Assembly: GCA_905250075.1 (NCBI GenBank)
Contig: CAJNOP010000002.1
Span: forward strand, 1,617,867 to 1,681,866
Direction of reading: 5' to 3'
DNA length: 64,000 bases
DNA from: Rotaria sp. Silwood1
Lineage: Eukaryota > Rotifera > Eurotatoria > Philodinida > Philodinidae
Part shown: in pieces, positions 45,719-57,930 of the stretch
Layout: each line of letters opens with the position of its first letter
How positions within the stretch are numbered: the first letter of the stretch is position 1
Made by a program: the position numbers and the translations under genes
The notes under the pieces: generated by a model
What the model was told of the DNA's origin: nothing
The model's input: only the letters and a program-made list of their open reading frames with translations
The model's database searches: none

Positions 45719-46661
45719 TAGAATAAATCCATGGATATCAAACCGTTTTTTAGAAAAAGTTCTTTTATTGGTTTTGATCATGATAATCAGATAAGAAGTA
45801 ATCAGAAAATTGTTTCTGTCAAAGAAGTCTGTTGACTTGCATATGTAATGATGAAAATCTCAAACATTTACTAGGAACGTCTAATGATGATCCCATCTAT
45901 GATTTCAAGTTTTCCAATTAGCTTTTTGTGCTTGAGTAAAAAACATCTCTGATGGTATAACTTTCCAAGGATTCTTCGTTTTTCAAAATGCAGTATATTT
46001 ATAAAAACATGAGGAAACCCTTACATTTTAAAGCATTCATAACACAATAAAATTTCAATGAAAAGAAGAATTCTTTCGAAATTGTATCAGTTTAGATGCT
46101 CTCTAGTTGTGAACACAATATGAGCTCAAAAACTTGGTATGACTGATAAGATCTTCATTAAACTTTCTTAGAGATGGCTCGAAATCATTATCATTTCAGG
46201 TGAAAGTCAGAAAACTTTTTCAACCAAATCTGTTTTCTTATCTCTTCTCATCAAACTATTACGATAGAACAACTTTTTTTCAAACGCTGACTGAATAACC
46301 ATGGCTTTACCCTATAACCTAATTATTCTTCGAAACACATATTTATCATTAGTTTTCTCTAGATTTATTATTTGCAATCAAACGGACAATAACTAGTTTC
46401 TTTTTGTTTTATTTTTCGTGTTCTTTACAACATAAAACACAACAACATCGATAAAAATCTTTAACAATTATAATCACTGTCTTCTTTTTCATATTCATTT
46501 GTTCTAAGAATCTAGTGAAAATACGCAAAAACAACAACAAAAGTAAATAAAAACAAAATAATATATCATAGGTTTTCGTCTTAATTTTTGATTTGACATT
46601 TAAATTATAATATCGAATACATTTATTGCACATACATCATGGAATGAAATAAAAATTAAAT
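45719..46661. other. Intergenic region between transposon end and the SGSM3 stop
   Basis: 0.9 kb, AT-rich. It holds the SGSM3 3' UTR on the minus strand, and no gene is seen. Confidence 0.5.
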
Positions 46662-49600
46662 TCAAAGATCCCAACTAAATAAATGATGTTTCATTAACAT
46701 ATCTCGTACACTTGATAAAACATCCAATTGTCTATAAGCAGCTGGTAATTCAAAATCTTGTTGTAGAGTAAATGAAAATTGTTGTAAAACGCGAAGATCA
46801 CATTTTATTTGAACCTAGATTAAAAATAAATTATATACAGAGAGAAAAAAAAAAGCTGTTAGCACGATCGCTGTGGGATTAAAATATAAAATGCAATATA
46901 CTTGCTGTTACTAATTACATGGAGATTTATTTTATTCTATCTATGTTGGAATACATTCCTTCGCCACTCTTTCACTGAGTTCTCCAGAAATACAATGAGA
47001 AAGTAGGTTACATGTAATCACGAGATGTTATTGATATGCGGCCTGTGACTAATAATAACTAGCAAGTTCAATTACTTACCCAACATGGTGATCGTAAAAA
47101 TGACCATGGCAAATACCATTTATTAATAATATCTGTACATGAACATAATGTTTCTAACCATAAATGAAGAACTTGTTCATTAAGGCCAACACATATAAAT
47201 GATCTTAACTTAACATCCATTTGTGCATGAGCAAGATTATGCGTATAATTAATTGAACGTATACAACGACATAATAATTCTTCGGGTGTTAATATTCGTC
47301 CGTCTTCATCCAAACGATACGTTTTACAAAGTACAAGACGAGCATAAACACTATCAAAATCTTTATTTATTGCATGTAATGCTGCTTCTTCAATAAATAA
47401 CCATGGATGACAAATACCACCTGTAAAATAAAGAAAGATGAAAAGATTTCTATCGAATACAATAGTATTTTAACAATATGCAAGTCAATTCAAAAGCAAT
47501 TAACGAGTTTTCATTATATCTTTATGAATATTCGATTTTTTCCTTATGCTGTTAATGAAGTCTATCGTATTTGCAACAGATGGTAGTTTTAACTTCATTA
47601 AAAACAGATTGTAGGCAATTATTGATATGACTTGTTAAAAGAGCAATAACTCCCAGTTGTTAGTTTTGCCAAGGTTATAATAACAATGATTACCAGACCA
47701 GCTTCGAGTGCGGACAAACAGTTTATAGAAAAAACTTAGATGAATATTTTTCTGATTGAAGCGTAAGAGCAAATATTAGCTAGTCTTTTTATTCATTGTT
47801 TAAATCAAATCATGAACAAAAACAAAAAGAAAAGTCAATCTCGTCGGTCCATTTTTATGATGTTTTCTTTTTTGAACAAAACTTTTTAGCTCCGACGAAA
47901 GATTTTTACTGATTCCACTGTCATTCTGAAGCTTAAAAAAAAATTTTTAGTATACATATAGTTCATTCTGAACTTTTCTTTATTTAAGTTACTTGTAATG
48001 AAAAGAAAAATATAGGGAAAATCGCCTTTTCTACCCAGACGGTGTTCATGTGGTGAATATTAATGAGTAATAGAAAAGTCTAAAATTTGTTTCGTTTTCC
48101 AGGCCTTCGTTCTCAAGAAATTAGAATTTTACTAGATTTTTTCCAAGAAAAAGCTGTGATCACGTGAAAAATTGACTTTCAGCTGAAGCTTCATACAAAC
48201 AAAGTTCTTAGTGAGATTAATTCATTGAGCAAGCTATAAATTTCGTAGTATCTTTCATTATGAGATATAGAATTTCGGAATACTCTCATGTATAAAAGCA
48301 AATAACTTGCACATCAACTAATATCATTATAAACTTTGTTCATGCAACTTTTAAAGTCAAAAGTCGAAAGCTCATCTTTCATGTGATCTAAGAGACACCA
48401 CAGCTCTTGTTGAAAAATCTAGTAAAATTTCGATATCTCAAAAAACGAAGATCCAGAATATCAAACCATCTTAGATTTTTCTATTACTCTCTATTATTTA
48501 TCAAATGAATATTGTCTTGATCGAAAAGCGATTTAATATCTGGAAATGTTTTGTCGTTAGATGTAGTATTCTGATTTTTTCAGTGACTACCGACCAACTT
48601 TTTATTTTATTTTGATTTAAAACTGCGGAAACCTCTGGAAAAATCTGATGAATTTACGTTCTGAAATACGGCCTTCAAATTTTATTGATTTCTGTAACTG
48701 TTCTATCGACTACAATGATTTTTTTTCGACGAGTTCTCATGTGATCTACTTGTTTTCATGATCCGAAACTTAAAATTTACGAATCGATTTTTTCAATCTA
48801 AAGTTTTTCATTTGTTAACTACGTAGGAATTATAATCTATCTTTTCTTTTATTTCTTTGCTGCTTCAATATAAATAAGAGTAAAAAAAGAAAGAATTTCT
48901 TTCTTCTCATGTTCTTACCAAGTACAGTCGAAGTTTTTCTCAGTCCATGTTCAAATATTGATTTGATACATGTAGCTAATTTTCCTCGAACAAGATCTGA
49001 TATATTTTCATTAACACTATCATCACCAGCTAATGAATATAATTTAGATCTTTCATCAACTAATTGTACAAATTTAGCTGGAAACCATCCATGTTTTCCA
49101 TTTAATTCTCCAATCCAACAATGTTCATCAGACATTGATAAAATTTTTATAATATCATTTTTTTTAAAACCTAGTTCATTTGAATCTTGACATTCAAAAT
49201 CTAATAATGCTTTAGCACGTTTACATTTTTGTAATGATATATTAGCATAATGTTCATGATCTTTAACATGTGATTCAATTGAATAATCAACATTAAGATC
49301 AATATTTTGTTGTGTATATCCTTCATGATCATTATCTTTAAAATGTTTTGCTATTTTAAGTATAGCTTCACGTAAATTAACAAGCATTTCAGTTTGTGTT
49401 ATATTACGTTCAATAAGTGCTTGACAATTATTTGATATTAAATTTGATTTACTACGAAAAAACAATCCACTTGATCGATCTGTAGATGTTAATTTTTGAT
49501 TATGACGACGTTGTAAAATATCTTTTGGTAAATTTAATAAATTCATTTTTGGATTTATTGTATAACCTTCTTGTGACATTAATTCAGCTAAATATTTTTT

Positions 49601-51913
49601 TCTATATGTATCTATTGTTGTTGATGTTAAATTAAATAATTTTGGTAAATCTTGAAATATTTGTTGATTATTACCATATTCATATTCAAATAATTGTGGT
49701 AATTCACATAGAAAATTAAATATTTGTGCACTATTATTATATTCTATTAAAATTTCTTCATATTGTTTAAACATCATTAAACCTATTTGAAATAATATAA
49801 TTGAACCATAAAGAAAAAAATAATCCCATATATGATAAATAAATTTTGTATGAAATACATTGGAATATAATGTTAAAAACCATTGAAAACATATTAATGT
49901 TAAATCAATATCATGTTCATTGAATAATTTATGAATATTTGGAAGATATTGTTGTATTAAATAACGAAATACACGTATATCAACTTGTGCACCAAATAAT
50001 GATACAGAATAATATTGACCTGGTAAAAGATCTTCAACAATTGAACACATCATCCAAAATGCATCTTCTTCTTCAAATGATAATAATAATGTTGCACAAA
50101 TAACACCCATACCCTAACATATAGAAAAAAAAGTTCATGTTTTTATATTTCAAATATAAATTCTTTGTCTCTTTTTTTTTCGAATCAAATTTTCAAGCAG
50201 CCATTTATTTTTGTTGAGATTTATGTCGTAGCAAAAAAAATCAAGCAGCATACCAGAGTTTTTTTGGTCCTATGTGTTATTTAAAATATTAAAGCATGAT
50301 TGAAACCTGAATTTGATAGAAAAAAATGGTAATGATACTATTGTATTCATTTAACAACTGAATTCGTTCTAAAAACCGGTGTCAGGTCGTGAACTGTATC
50401 ATTCTGACGTATGTGGCTTTGATAAACTATCTAATTAGTTTATTATAAGAATAAAATAGTGATTGAGAATATCACCATTTAGTATGGCTCTTCATGTAGC
50501 AATGTCTTAGAACTAAGAAATAGAGATTCTTGAACTCTTAAAAAAAACTGCCAAGGTCATGTGAACCTTCCCAACAGAATTGTAGTCATTTTACTGAAAT
50601 TTTAGCCTATAGAATGGTATGTAAAAAACAATGCTCTCATCATGGAATATTAAATTTAAAAAAAAAACATAAGTTTCTTGAATCTTTTGTGAAATTATGA
50701 GTAACTTTTGGAAAGTCAATATCTCGTGAAGAGGGCGTTCTTGTAAGCTGAATACTCATGTCAACATATTATCATTCGATTCTTTTGTACATACTGTACT
50801 ATAGACTAAAATGTTAGTAAAACGATCGTAATTTTGTAGGAAAAACCTAGATAATCTTATCCTGTTTGTGTTTTTAGTACTTCATTAGGATCTATCTCTT
50901 CTAAACAGAGTCCGAACTCAAAAGTGATTTTCAAGTTTGGAAAACTCTCACATAAGTTTTGCACATTCTTCAAGTTTTTGATGCTAAGAATGGATTAATA
51001 ATTTTTGTTTTCGTCGAAAATTGAATAAAATCATGAGAATTTATCTTACCTGACAGTAGCCAATATCTAAAATAACAAAAACAAACAAACAATTTTTTCA
51101 AAAGAAATAATTTGTTTTCCTTCTCTTTTTACCTGGAAAAAGCCATGCGATTGCTCGTAAAACTCGTCTTAATCGAGATATTCCTGATGCATTCATTGTC
51201 ATAAAACAAGCATTTGTTGGTAATGTTCTTAAAAGATCTTTTTCAATTTGTTTCGAATAAAGTTGAACATCATTATTACATTGTTTAAGCATATCAGTAT
51301 AGGATATTTTTGCTTGATGTTTTTTATGAACAGAACCACTAAGACACATCCAAATTTGGGTACGTATTGATGATGGAATACCAAATGATTGTTGTAAAAG
51401 TAAAGGAATTTTTGGATCTTGTCGTATTTGTTTGGGATCAATTTTTTCTACAAATTCTTGTTCTTGTATGGGTAAATGAACGACATCAATTTTATATGTT
51501 GAATCGAGATGAGTAAGCCATCGAAGTTTTGCTTGTTCATTTTCAATACGAGATACAATTTCATAATGTTGTTCATTTTCTTTAATATCAATACGAAAAC
51601 CATATTCATCATATATTGTTTGTTCATCAGTGCCATGTAATAATAATGGTGGTGATGGAATAAGTGAATTAATAACTGCAGAAAATGGTTCACCAATAAC
51701 AATCGGTGAATGAATTTTATGATGACCATTACTTATTTCATTGTTATGACTATTTATTTGTGATGATAATGGTGCAGAAGGAGGAGGTTGTATTGGTGGT
51801 AAATATTTTCCAGAATAAGATTCATTATCATTTTCACAATAATGTGAAAAAACATGATGTGATACTGATGAAAAATCATCAACATCATTAAATGAATTAA
51901 ATATTTTTGTCAT
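46662..51913 (-). CDS. SGSM3: SGSM3 (TBC, SH3 and RUN domains), Rab GTPase-activating protein
   Basis: Five exons: 51913-51133, 51066-51050, 50113-48919, 47420-47080 and 46814-46662, about 828 residues; human SGSM3 has 749. The TBC domain runs from [18 protein letters not shown] through [17 protein letters not shown] and [18 protein letters not shown] to [10 protein letters not shown]. The SH3 domain is [19 protein letters not shown] to [12 protein letters not shown]. The RUN domain has [54 protein letters not shown] and the very conserved end [15 protein letters not shown]. The TBC glutamine finger is present in YCQ; the arginine finger region is expected near IRTQIW (IPxxxR). The family acts on Rab GTPases and small-G-protein signalling. 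Exon 2 is only 17 nt and encodes DIGYCQ. Introns 2 and 3 each carry a fold-back element. The N-terminal 100 residues are low complexity. Confidence 0.93.
48010..48540. mobile_element. Diverged fold-back element in SGSM3 intron 3
   Basis: Arms of about 48016-48144 and 48413-48535 are reverse complements with visible divergence (by eye about 70-80 percent). Shared blocks include GAGTAATAGAAAARTCTAA and ATTTTACTAGATTTTT. No ORF. The unit probably inserted long ago. Confidence 0.6.
50567..50855. mobile_element. Diverged fold-back element in SGSM3 intron 2, related to the 26.1-kb element
   Basis: The arm at about 50567-50630 contains CATTTTACTGAAATTTTAGC and CTATAG. The arm at about 50785-50855 is its reverse complement with many differences. 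The block differs at only two positions from the core of the fold-back at 26249-26268, which suggests one family. Confidence 0.55.
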
Positions 51914-53361
51914 TTTCGAAATAGATATAAGAAAAAGAGTTTAGTTTTTAAAAGAAAAATGCAATGCACGGCTGCTTATGCTGTTAAGATGATATATGTG
52001 ATGGTAAGTGAAATACAATAGGGATTGGTTCGATGAATAGACGTTAAAAAAATCAATTTGTTTTTTTTTTTCTGTGTTTTACTGCCATCTAGAAAACTGA
52101 AGAGTTTTATGAAAATGAAAAATGAATACTTGGACAAGAATAATAGCATGATGTTGTGATTATGACATGTAAAAAAAACGAGTTTGAAGACAATAAATTT
52201 AATATTTTATTGTTAGTTTTAATTATTATGATTAAATACAAAAAAATGAAGTGTATTTTCATTCTTGGCAAGAAATATGCTATTACGAAATGAAATTTAG
52301 TAAAAATTATTTTGTATTGAAATATAGAACCATTATTTTATAATCAACCAAATGAATTTTTCAAGCAAATCTATCTAATATCTTATTTTTACTTTTTATT
52401 ATATTTAAATCTAAAATTATTACATATGTTTGCCCAATCTTACGTTCACTCAATAAACCATGTTTTAAAATTGAGTATCCGAGAATCAAATGATTCTATT
52501 TATCAAATATTATGATTTATCATCATTCAAAATTGAAACTGATTTGTCATGTTCAGATATCAAAATACGTTCACAGTGCATGACTTTTTTTGCCATAGAC
52601 AAAATCTTGAGTTATGTATATAATTTAACCATCTAATGGGCTGAACTTATGGACACCATAAAAATGAAGACACTTGTAAAGATTAACTGAAACAAAACAA
52701 TAGCAGATGTTCTACTCTGGATGAAAGAGTGCTCCTTGTCATGGAGAACGTCTGCATCTAATTACTAATGTAGTTTTCCTTTTGGCCTGTCTATTATAGT
52801 CTTTGTTATTTAAACTTGGAATATTTTTTAAGAGTCGAGTCATGTTAAAAACCAAACTGAAAAGTACATATGATATTTAATTAACAGTGGTTTCTAGCAT
52901 TATAGATATTTTTTCTCCATCGTTTTAGTAGATGACGAAATTTCACAGAGTATTTCTATCGCTAGTGGACGATTGAAATAGGTTTATGCTGTTAATCTAT
53001 ACAGTTCGTACTGTTTTTTATACAGTACTTTGTTTGTGATCACGTGTGCACCCACTTGAATTCACTGGAAGGCTTCAAATCATGCCTCCAGCTGTGCTCA
53101 GAACGTATGCTTTTCTTGCCCCCCAAAAAAAAACTCAATTACTTCATGCGAATGAAAATAGAGGAGCTTGAATAGTGATTCGTCTTTATTGTTTTGCGCA
53201 TCGACGAAAAAAAGAAAATTCTAGGTCACAGCTGTAAAACAGTCATCGAGGTGCCTACTCAACAGAAAAATAAAAATAAAAATACAAAATTCGCCATTTA
53301 TTCTTCATTCATTTGTCGTTGTTTTTTACATAACATTCATTTTCACTTTCTATTTAGTAAC
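51914..53361. other. Divergent intergenic region
   Basis: 1.45 kb between the SGSM3 start and the small repeat protein. It contains SGSM3 promoter and 5' UTR sequence. No ORF or repeat is supported. Confidence 0.45.
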
Positions 53362-53649
53362 ATGTCATCTGTTGGCTACTGCTTCAATATATGTCGATCT
53401 GTTGACCAAAAGATAGCTAATGAACGACGATCTTCAGTATGTAATCCTCAATCAACTGAAAACCCCTCCGAGACTGGTACTTTAATATTTGGACGTCGTT
53501 TTTCATTAAGTCATTCGACACAGCCAAATACCAATCATACTTCTCAAAATCAAAATGATTTATCATCAAATCAAAATGGTTTATCATCAAATCAAAATGG
53601 TTTATCATCAAATCAAAATGGTTTATCATCAAATAAAAATGCACCATAA
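53362..53649 (+). CDS. Small unrecognised protein with heptapeptide repeats
   Basis: A 95-codon ORF from ATG 53362, which is preceded by a TTTCTATTTAG acceptor-like tract four bases upstream. I recognise no domain. The N-terminal third (VGYCFNICRSVDQKI) has two cysteines, the middle is Ser/Pro-rich, and the end is four near-identical NGLSSNQ heptads. An alternative is that this is the first exon of a longer gene, but the frame ends in a clear TAA. It could also be a chance ORF over a minisatellite. The codon use is like that of the neighbouring genes. Confidence 0.4.
   Translation: MSSVGYCFNICRSVDQKIANERRSSVCNPQSTENPSETGTLIFGRRFSLSHSTQPNTNHTSQNQNDLSSNQNGLSSNQNGLSSNQNGLSSNKNAP
53551..53634 (+). 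repeat. Four tandem 21-nt units
   Basis: The unit is CAAAATGGTTTATCATCAAA plus T, four times without spacers. The first unit differs by GAT for GGT. Being a multiple of three, it keeps the reading frame and encodes the heptad. Confidence 0.9.
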
Positions 53650-53844
53650 AATTTAATAGAAGAATGATAGACAATTATTCAGTAAAAAAATTCTTTTGTT
53701 TTTCTTTCGAAAAAAGACAACAATTCTTTTCTTCATTGCACATATATTTAACCAATAAAAAGTAGAATGACAGTAGACAACACAACAACAAGAACCAAGT
53801 TTTTTTTTTGTTTAACAAGTGAAAATAAATGTATTTTCTTTTCT

Positions 53845-54113
<269 letters not shown>

Positions 54114-55130
54114 GATATTGAGTTGAAAACGAAATGTAAGTTGAAATAATTAAAACTGATTAAAACGTGTTTTCTTGTTAAAAAAAAAAGATGGGTCGAT
54201 CAATATCTTCAACTGTGTGTATAACTGTGGCAAAGAGTCTGATCGTTCGTACCAACCAATCATAGAAAAGCGTTCGTCAATTGATGACGTTACTCTGCAT
54301 TAATGTATTGATCAGATAATAATATATTTTATTTCTCTAACATTTTTTCTTTGAAGTGAAATTTCTTTCTAAATTATTTTTAGAAATTTTAATGAAGTTT
54401 TTATTCAATTTCTATTGAAACCATGACAACTGTATATTAAGGAATATAAAAATGGCGACTTTGTTGAATATTTTTTAATAAAAAAAGACAAAAACGAAGG
54501 TTCAATGTAATCATTCATTTTAGACTCAAAGAGTAAAATTTCTATCGTCTATAAATTCAACGAAAGTAGGACATTGGAAAATTAAAAATTCTATTGTCAA
54601 CGTATTAATGTGAAATAAAAAATATACCATGTCAACTCGTTTCAGGATTCGATTGGTTTTTGCTTTCAAACTGATTCACCAACATGTTATACTAGACGAA
54701 GATATTTTTCTTTACTAAGCTACCCTATATAGAGTATTGAACATACATACATATAAGATCTGTTACATTCATAATTTGATGAGAAACTAAATCAGAAAAA
54801 AACCGTGGATCATAGTTTATCTTTTGATCAACTTTTCACAAACACAGCGTGACATATTACAAGAATCAAATCGAAATGAATAGAATTCATAAATATTATA
54901 TCATTCAAAATACTATTTTCTTTTATTACAGAAGTAACCATGATTTAGTTCTGTTTAGGTTCTTTTTCAAAAAAATTATTGAACGTTATAGTCTAATCTA
55001 AAACACTTGCTATGATTCCAATATTTCGAGAATAGACAAATTTATTTAATTTTTGTTTAAAATTGATTTACTTTTTTTTTTGAAAACAAAAATTCAAATT
55101 CTTAATTATTTTAGAAAACAAGATTTATCA
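54114..55130. other. Divergent intergenic region
   Basis: 1 kb between SEC61G and the unrecognised 55131 gene. It holds the SEC61G promoter (a GC-richer stretch at 54190-54300). I see no ORF or ordered repeat. Confidence 0.45.
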
Positions 55131-55766
55131 ATGGCTAATGATGATATTTCTACAAGTACAGTATCATTAGCAAACTGTCCAGTATCACGTAAACATCGAG
55201 TTCAAAGTCCTAGTCTATCGACAGGAAAAAATTTTACTGATGATTGCCGTATAAATAGAATTTCAACTGGAACAAATCAATCATCATCAAAATTACCAAA
55301 TCTTCTTTCAAAAACTAGTATTCATACATCAACATCTGGTAATCAATATCTTAAATTTTCTTCATCTAATTTTATTTTTTTTTTCCAATAGATTTAATAC
55401 AATTAAAACGACATCGTTCACAACAACAAAAAGATTTTTTTAATTCATCATCGTCTAAATTTGAACGACAATCAACAAATCTTAATTCTCAAACACGTCT
55501 ACCAACATTGTATACATTAACAAGTGACAATGATCAAAAACGAATATCTGAATTTCGACGAAGACAAGTTTGTTTCATTAAGATTCTGTTTCTTTTTTTG
55601 CATATACTTTTGTATATATTTATAGATTTATGCCTTGAATCATTTAATGCGTGAATTAGAACAAGAACAATTTCGTCAGTTTTGTAAATTACATAGTATT
55701 GGTACTAATAATCATGAACATACAATCAATAGTAATGAAGATACAAACAAAAATTCATTAACATAA
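55131..55766 (+). CDS. Unrecognised small Ser/Thr-rich protein
   Basis: Three exons, 55131-55338, 55392-55567 and 55626-55766, join in phase (1 then 0) to give 174 residues. I do not recognise it. The first 120 residues are Ser/Thr/Asn/Gln-rich with basic patches (SRKHRVQSP, LKRHRSQQQKDF). The C-terminal 60 residues form a likely helix (KRISEFRRRQIYALNHLMRELEQEQFRQFCKLHSIG). There is no signal peptide, membrane segment or Cys pattern. Support for it being real is the three-exon consistency and host-like codon use. The ATG chosen follows TTTTAG by 14 bases; an upstream start in the same frame would need a non-ATG codon. Confidence 0.6.
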
Positions 55767-57812
55767 TAATTATGCGCATTTTTCTTATTTCAAATTAATC
55801 AATTGATGAAGTAAAACAAACCATTCACCACACTACTAGTCAGTTCTCCATCCCCTCACCGTCCAGCTTTAATTGTCTATTTTTTTTGTACTATTTAACA
55901 AATTCATAAAAAAATTTGTATAAACCAATTTATTTTCATATCAAAATATAAATGATGAAAATATTTCATTGTCGAAAAATTTTTAAGGATAAAAGAATCG
56001 AGAACATCAATAATTGTTATATGTGTATATATGATAATCATAATCACTTGTATTGTATCATTATAATATTAGATAACTATGGTTTTGAATTTATAGTAGT
56101 TTGATCAAATGATATCTGCGTGTTGTAGTAATCATCCTAAAGGCGCTTACAAGTTTTTTTTTTCTTGCTCTAAAATTAAACATTGCATTATTTAGTATTT
56201 ACTTACAATGTCATTGGTATCAGATATTTTTAGAATCAACCTTGATGAATGAAAATGCGCTGTTCTCAATTAATTTCTTATCTACTATATTTTGAGAGAA
56301 TATATCATTAAGGAATCAAGTTTACTTTTTCAAAGTGTTAGTCTTCATTGAAATTAGTCATTGTTTGCAACTAAGAAAATGTGTTCTATTATTGAAAATA
56401 AAATTAATTTATAAAATAATTAATTGACTATTTGTAGTATGAAGTTCCAAGTTTAACTTGAAAAAATGATTATATAAGGACAGATATATTGGATGAAAAT
56501 TTTTCTAAATACGGATAGAAAATATGAAATAGAACAGAATAATCGTTATAAAATTAATTGGTTTCATACTGCTAAATCCTCCGGTAAAAATTAGTTTGAA
56601 CGACATTTTATAACGAGAAGTTCGACTTTTGTTCCGTCTCTTTTTTCTTCTAAATTTCCAAAAAATGACAGATTAATACACATAGCTTTATTTCATTTAT
56701 CTAGAAGGTCACAACAATTGATAGAATTATTAATAGCGATAGATTCAATGCATATATTTCACCAAATTAATTCAAAAATTTTCTACATTTAACATCCCAA
56801 AGTTGGCTTATTTATTCTCAATTATTTTCTGAACAAGTTTACGGACATCGTACATATCGAAAAAATGAATTTTGAAAACTTCGAGAGATAAATTCGGAAT
56901 TCATTCACAAAATGACTTGTATGTTTGACTACAGAAAAATAAAAACAGACAACAATTATTATGACTAATGAAATGATGATGCGAGTCAAAAGAGAGAGAG
57001 AAATATTTTCTTTTGTTAATAAATATCTACATTTCTTTTAATGAAAACTAGGGTGATAATGTGTCAGTTATTACATATGTAAAGAGGATGAAAGGTAGAG
57101 TGATTCACTTTTTTATATTTTCTTTCACACTTTTATGAAAATACTGCACAATGGTATTTTGCGTTGACGAAAACTTCTTTTTTATCAACAGCGCTTCTTT
57201 AGTTGTGCTCGTCGTTTTATAAAATTCATAAGAACAGTGTTAATGAGTAAAGGTTAGATTATTATGACACCTTTTTAAAATAGTGCTACCACTTGCTCAA
57301 TAGGATATAGATCATTAATTTCGTTTATCATCTGGATTTATTAATGATCTGTCATTGGTAGTTTTCGCTCAAAAGCAATTTATTGTTAAAGTTCTTCTAA
57401 AACTCATAGTGGACATTTTTTGATGCATACATATATATTTTATTTTACAGCATTCGAAGAACCTCGACAACTATCGTATCGTGACAAGTTTTTGCGTATG
57501 TTTTTCCAAGTTTTTAAGTATGCTGAATTGAAATTTAAATGGGAAAAGTTTTTCAGAAGCTTGGAGAAGATTTTCTGAACAATCAAAGCACAGTGTTTTC
57601 TATTGTACAGAAAAAGCTCAATACGATGCTGCCATGTGCAAAGCACTTTCTCACTGAACCAGTAATTCGAGACAAACAGCGATTTGTGACTTGTCCAGCG
57701 GCATTGCATAGCTCGTGATACTGATGTTTGAGTACATTATCTTGTATATAGTTACCGAACAACGTAACTACTCAATCATCGTCGCAAAATTTTAAGAAAA
57801 TATAATAAAAAA
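55767..57812. other. Intergenic region before the 5S gene
   Basis: 2 kb. A C-rich patch lies at 55825-55870, just after the 55766 stop. The rest is AT-rich without supported genes. An open frame of 89 codons at 57440-57709 (-) has no start ATG context or domain that I can support. Confidence 0.4.
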
Positions 57813-57930
57813 GCTTACGACACTCGGTATTCCCAGGCGGTCACCCATCCAAGTACTAACCGAGCCCGACGTTGCTTAACTTCAGTGATCGGACGAGAAC
57901 TGGTGTATTCAACGTGGTATGGCCGTAAGC
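57813..57930 (-). rRNA. 5S ribosomal RNA
   Basis: The minus strand begins GCTTACGGCCATACCACG and ends GAATACCGAGTGTCGTAAGC, the classic metazoan 5S ends, which pair to form helix I. Internal conserved blocks are present: GATCACTGAAGTTAAGCAAC (A box and intermediate element region), GGGCTCGGTTAGTACTTGGA and TGGGTGACCGCCTGGGAA (C box). The length is 118 nt, within one or two bases of normal. Directly 3' is a run of six T (complement of 57806-57811), a Pol III terminator. Only one copy lies in the window. Confidence 0.96.

Noticed and set aside
53551-53634. Possible CRISPR array
   Set aside because: The units are 21 nt, directly adjacent with no spacers, and lie in a eukaryotic ORF.
57440-57709. 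Open frame of 89 codons on the minus strand
   Set aside because: No recognisable family, no splice partner, and codon use unlike the neighbouring genes.
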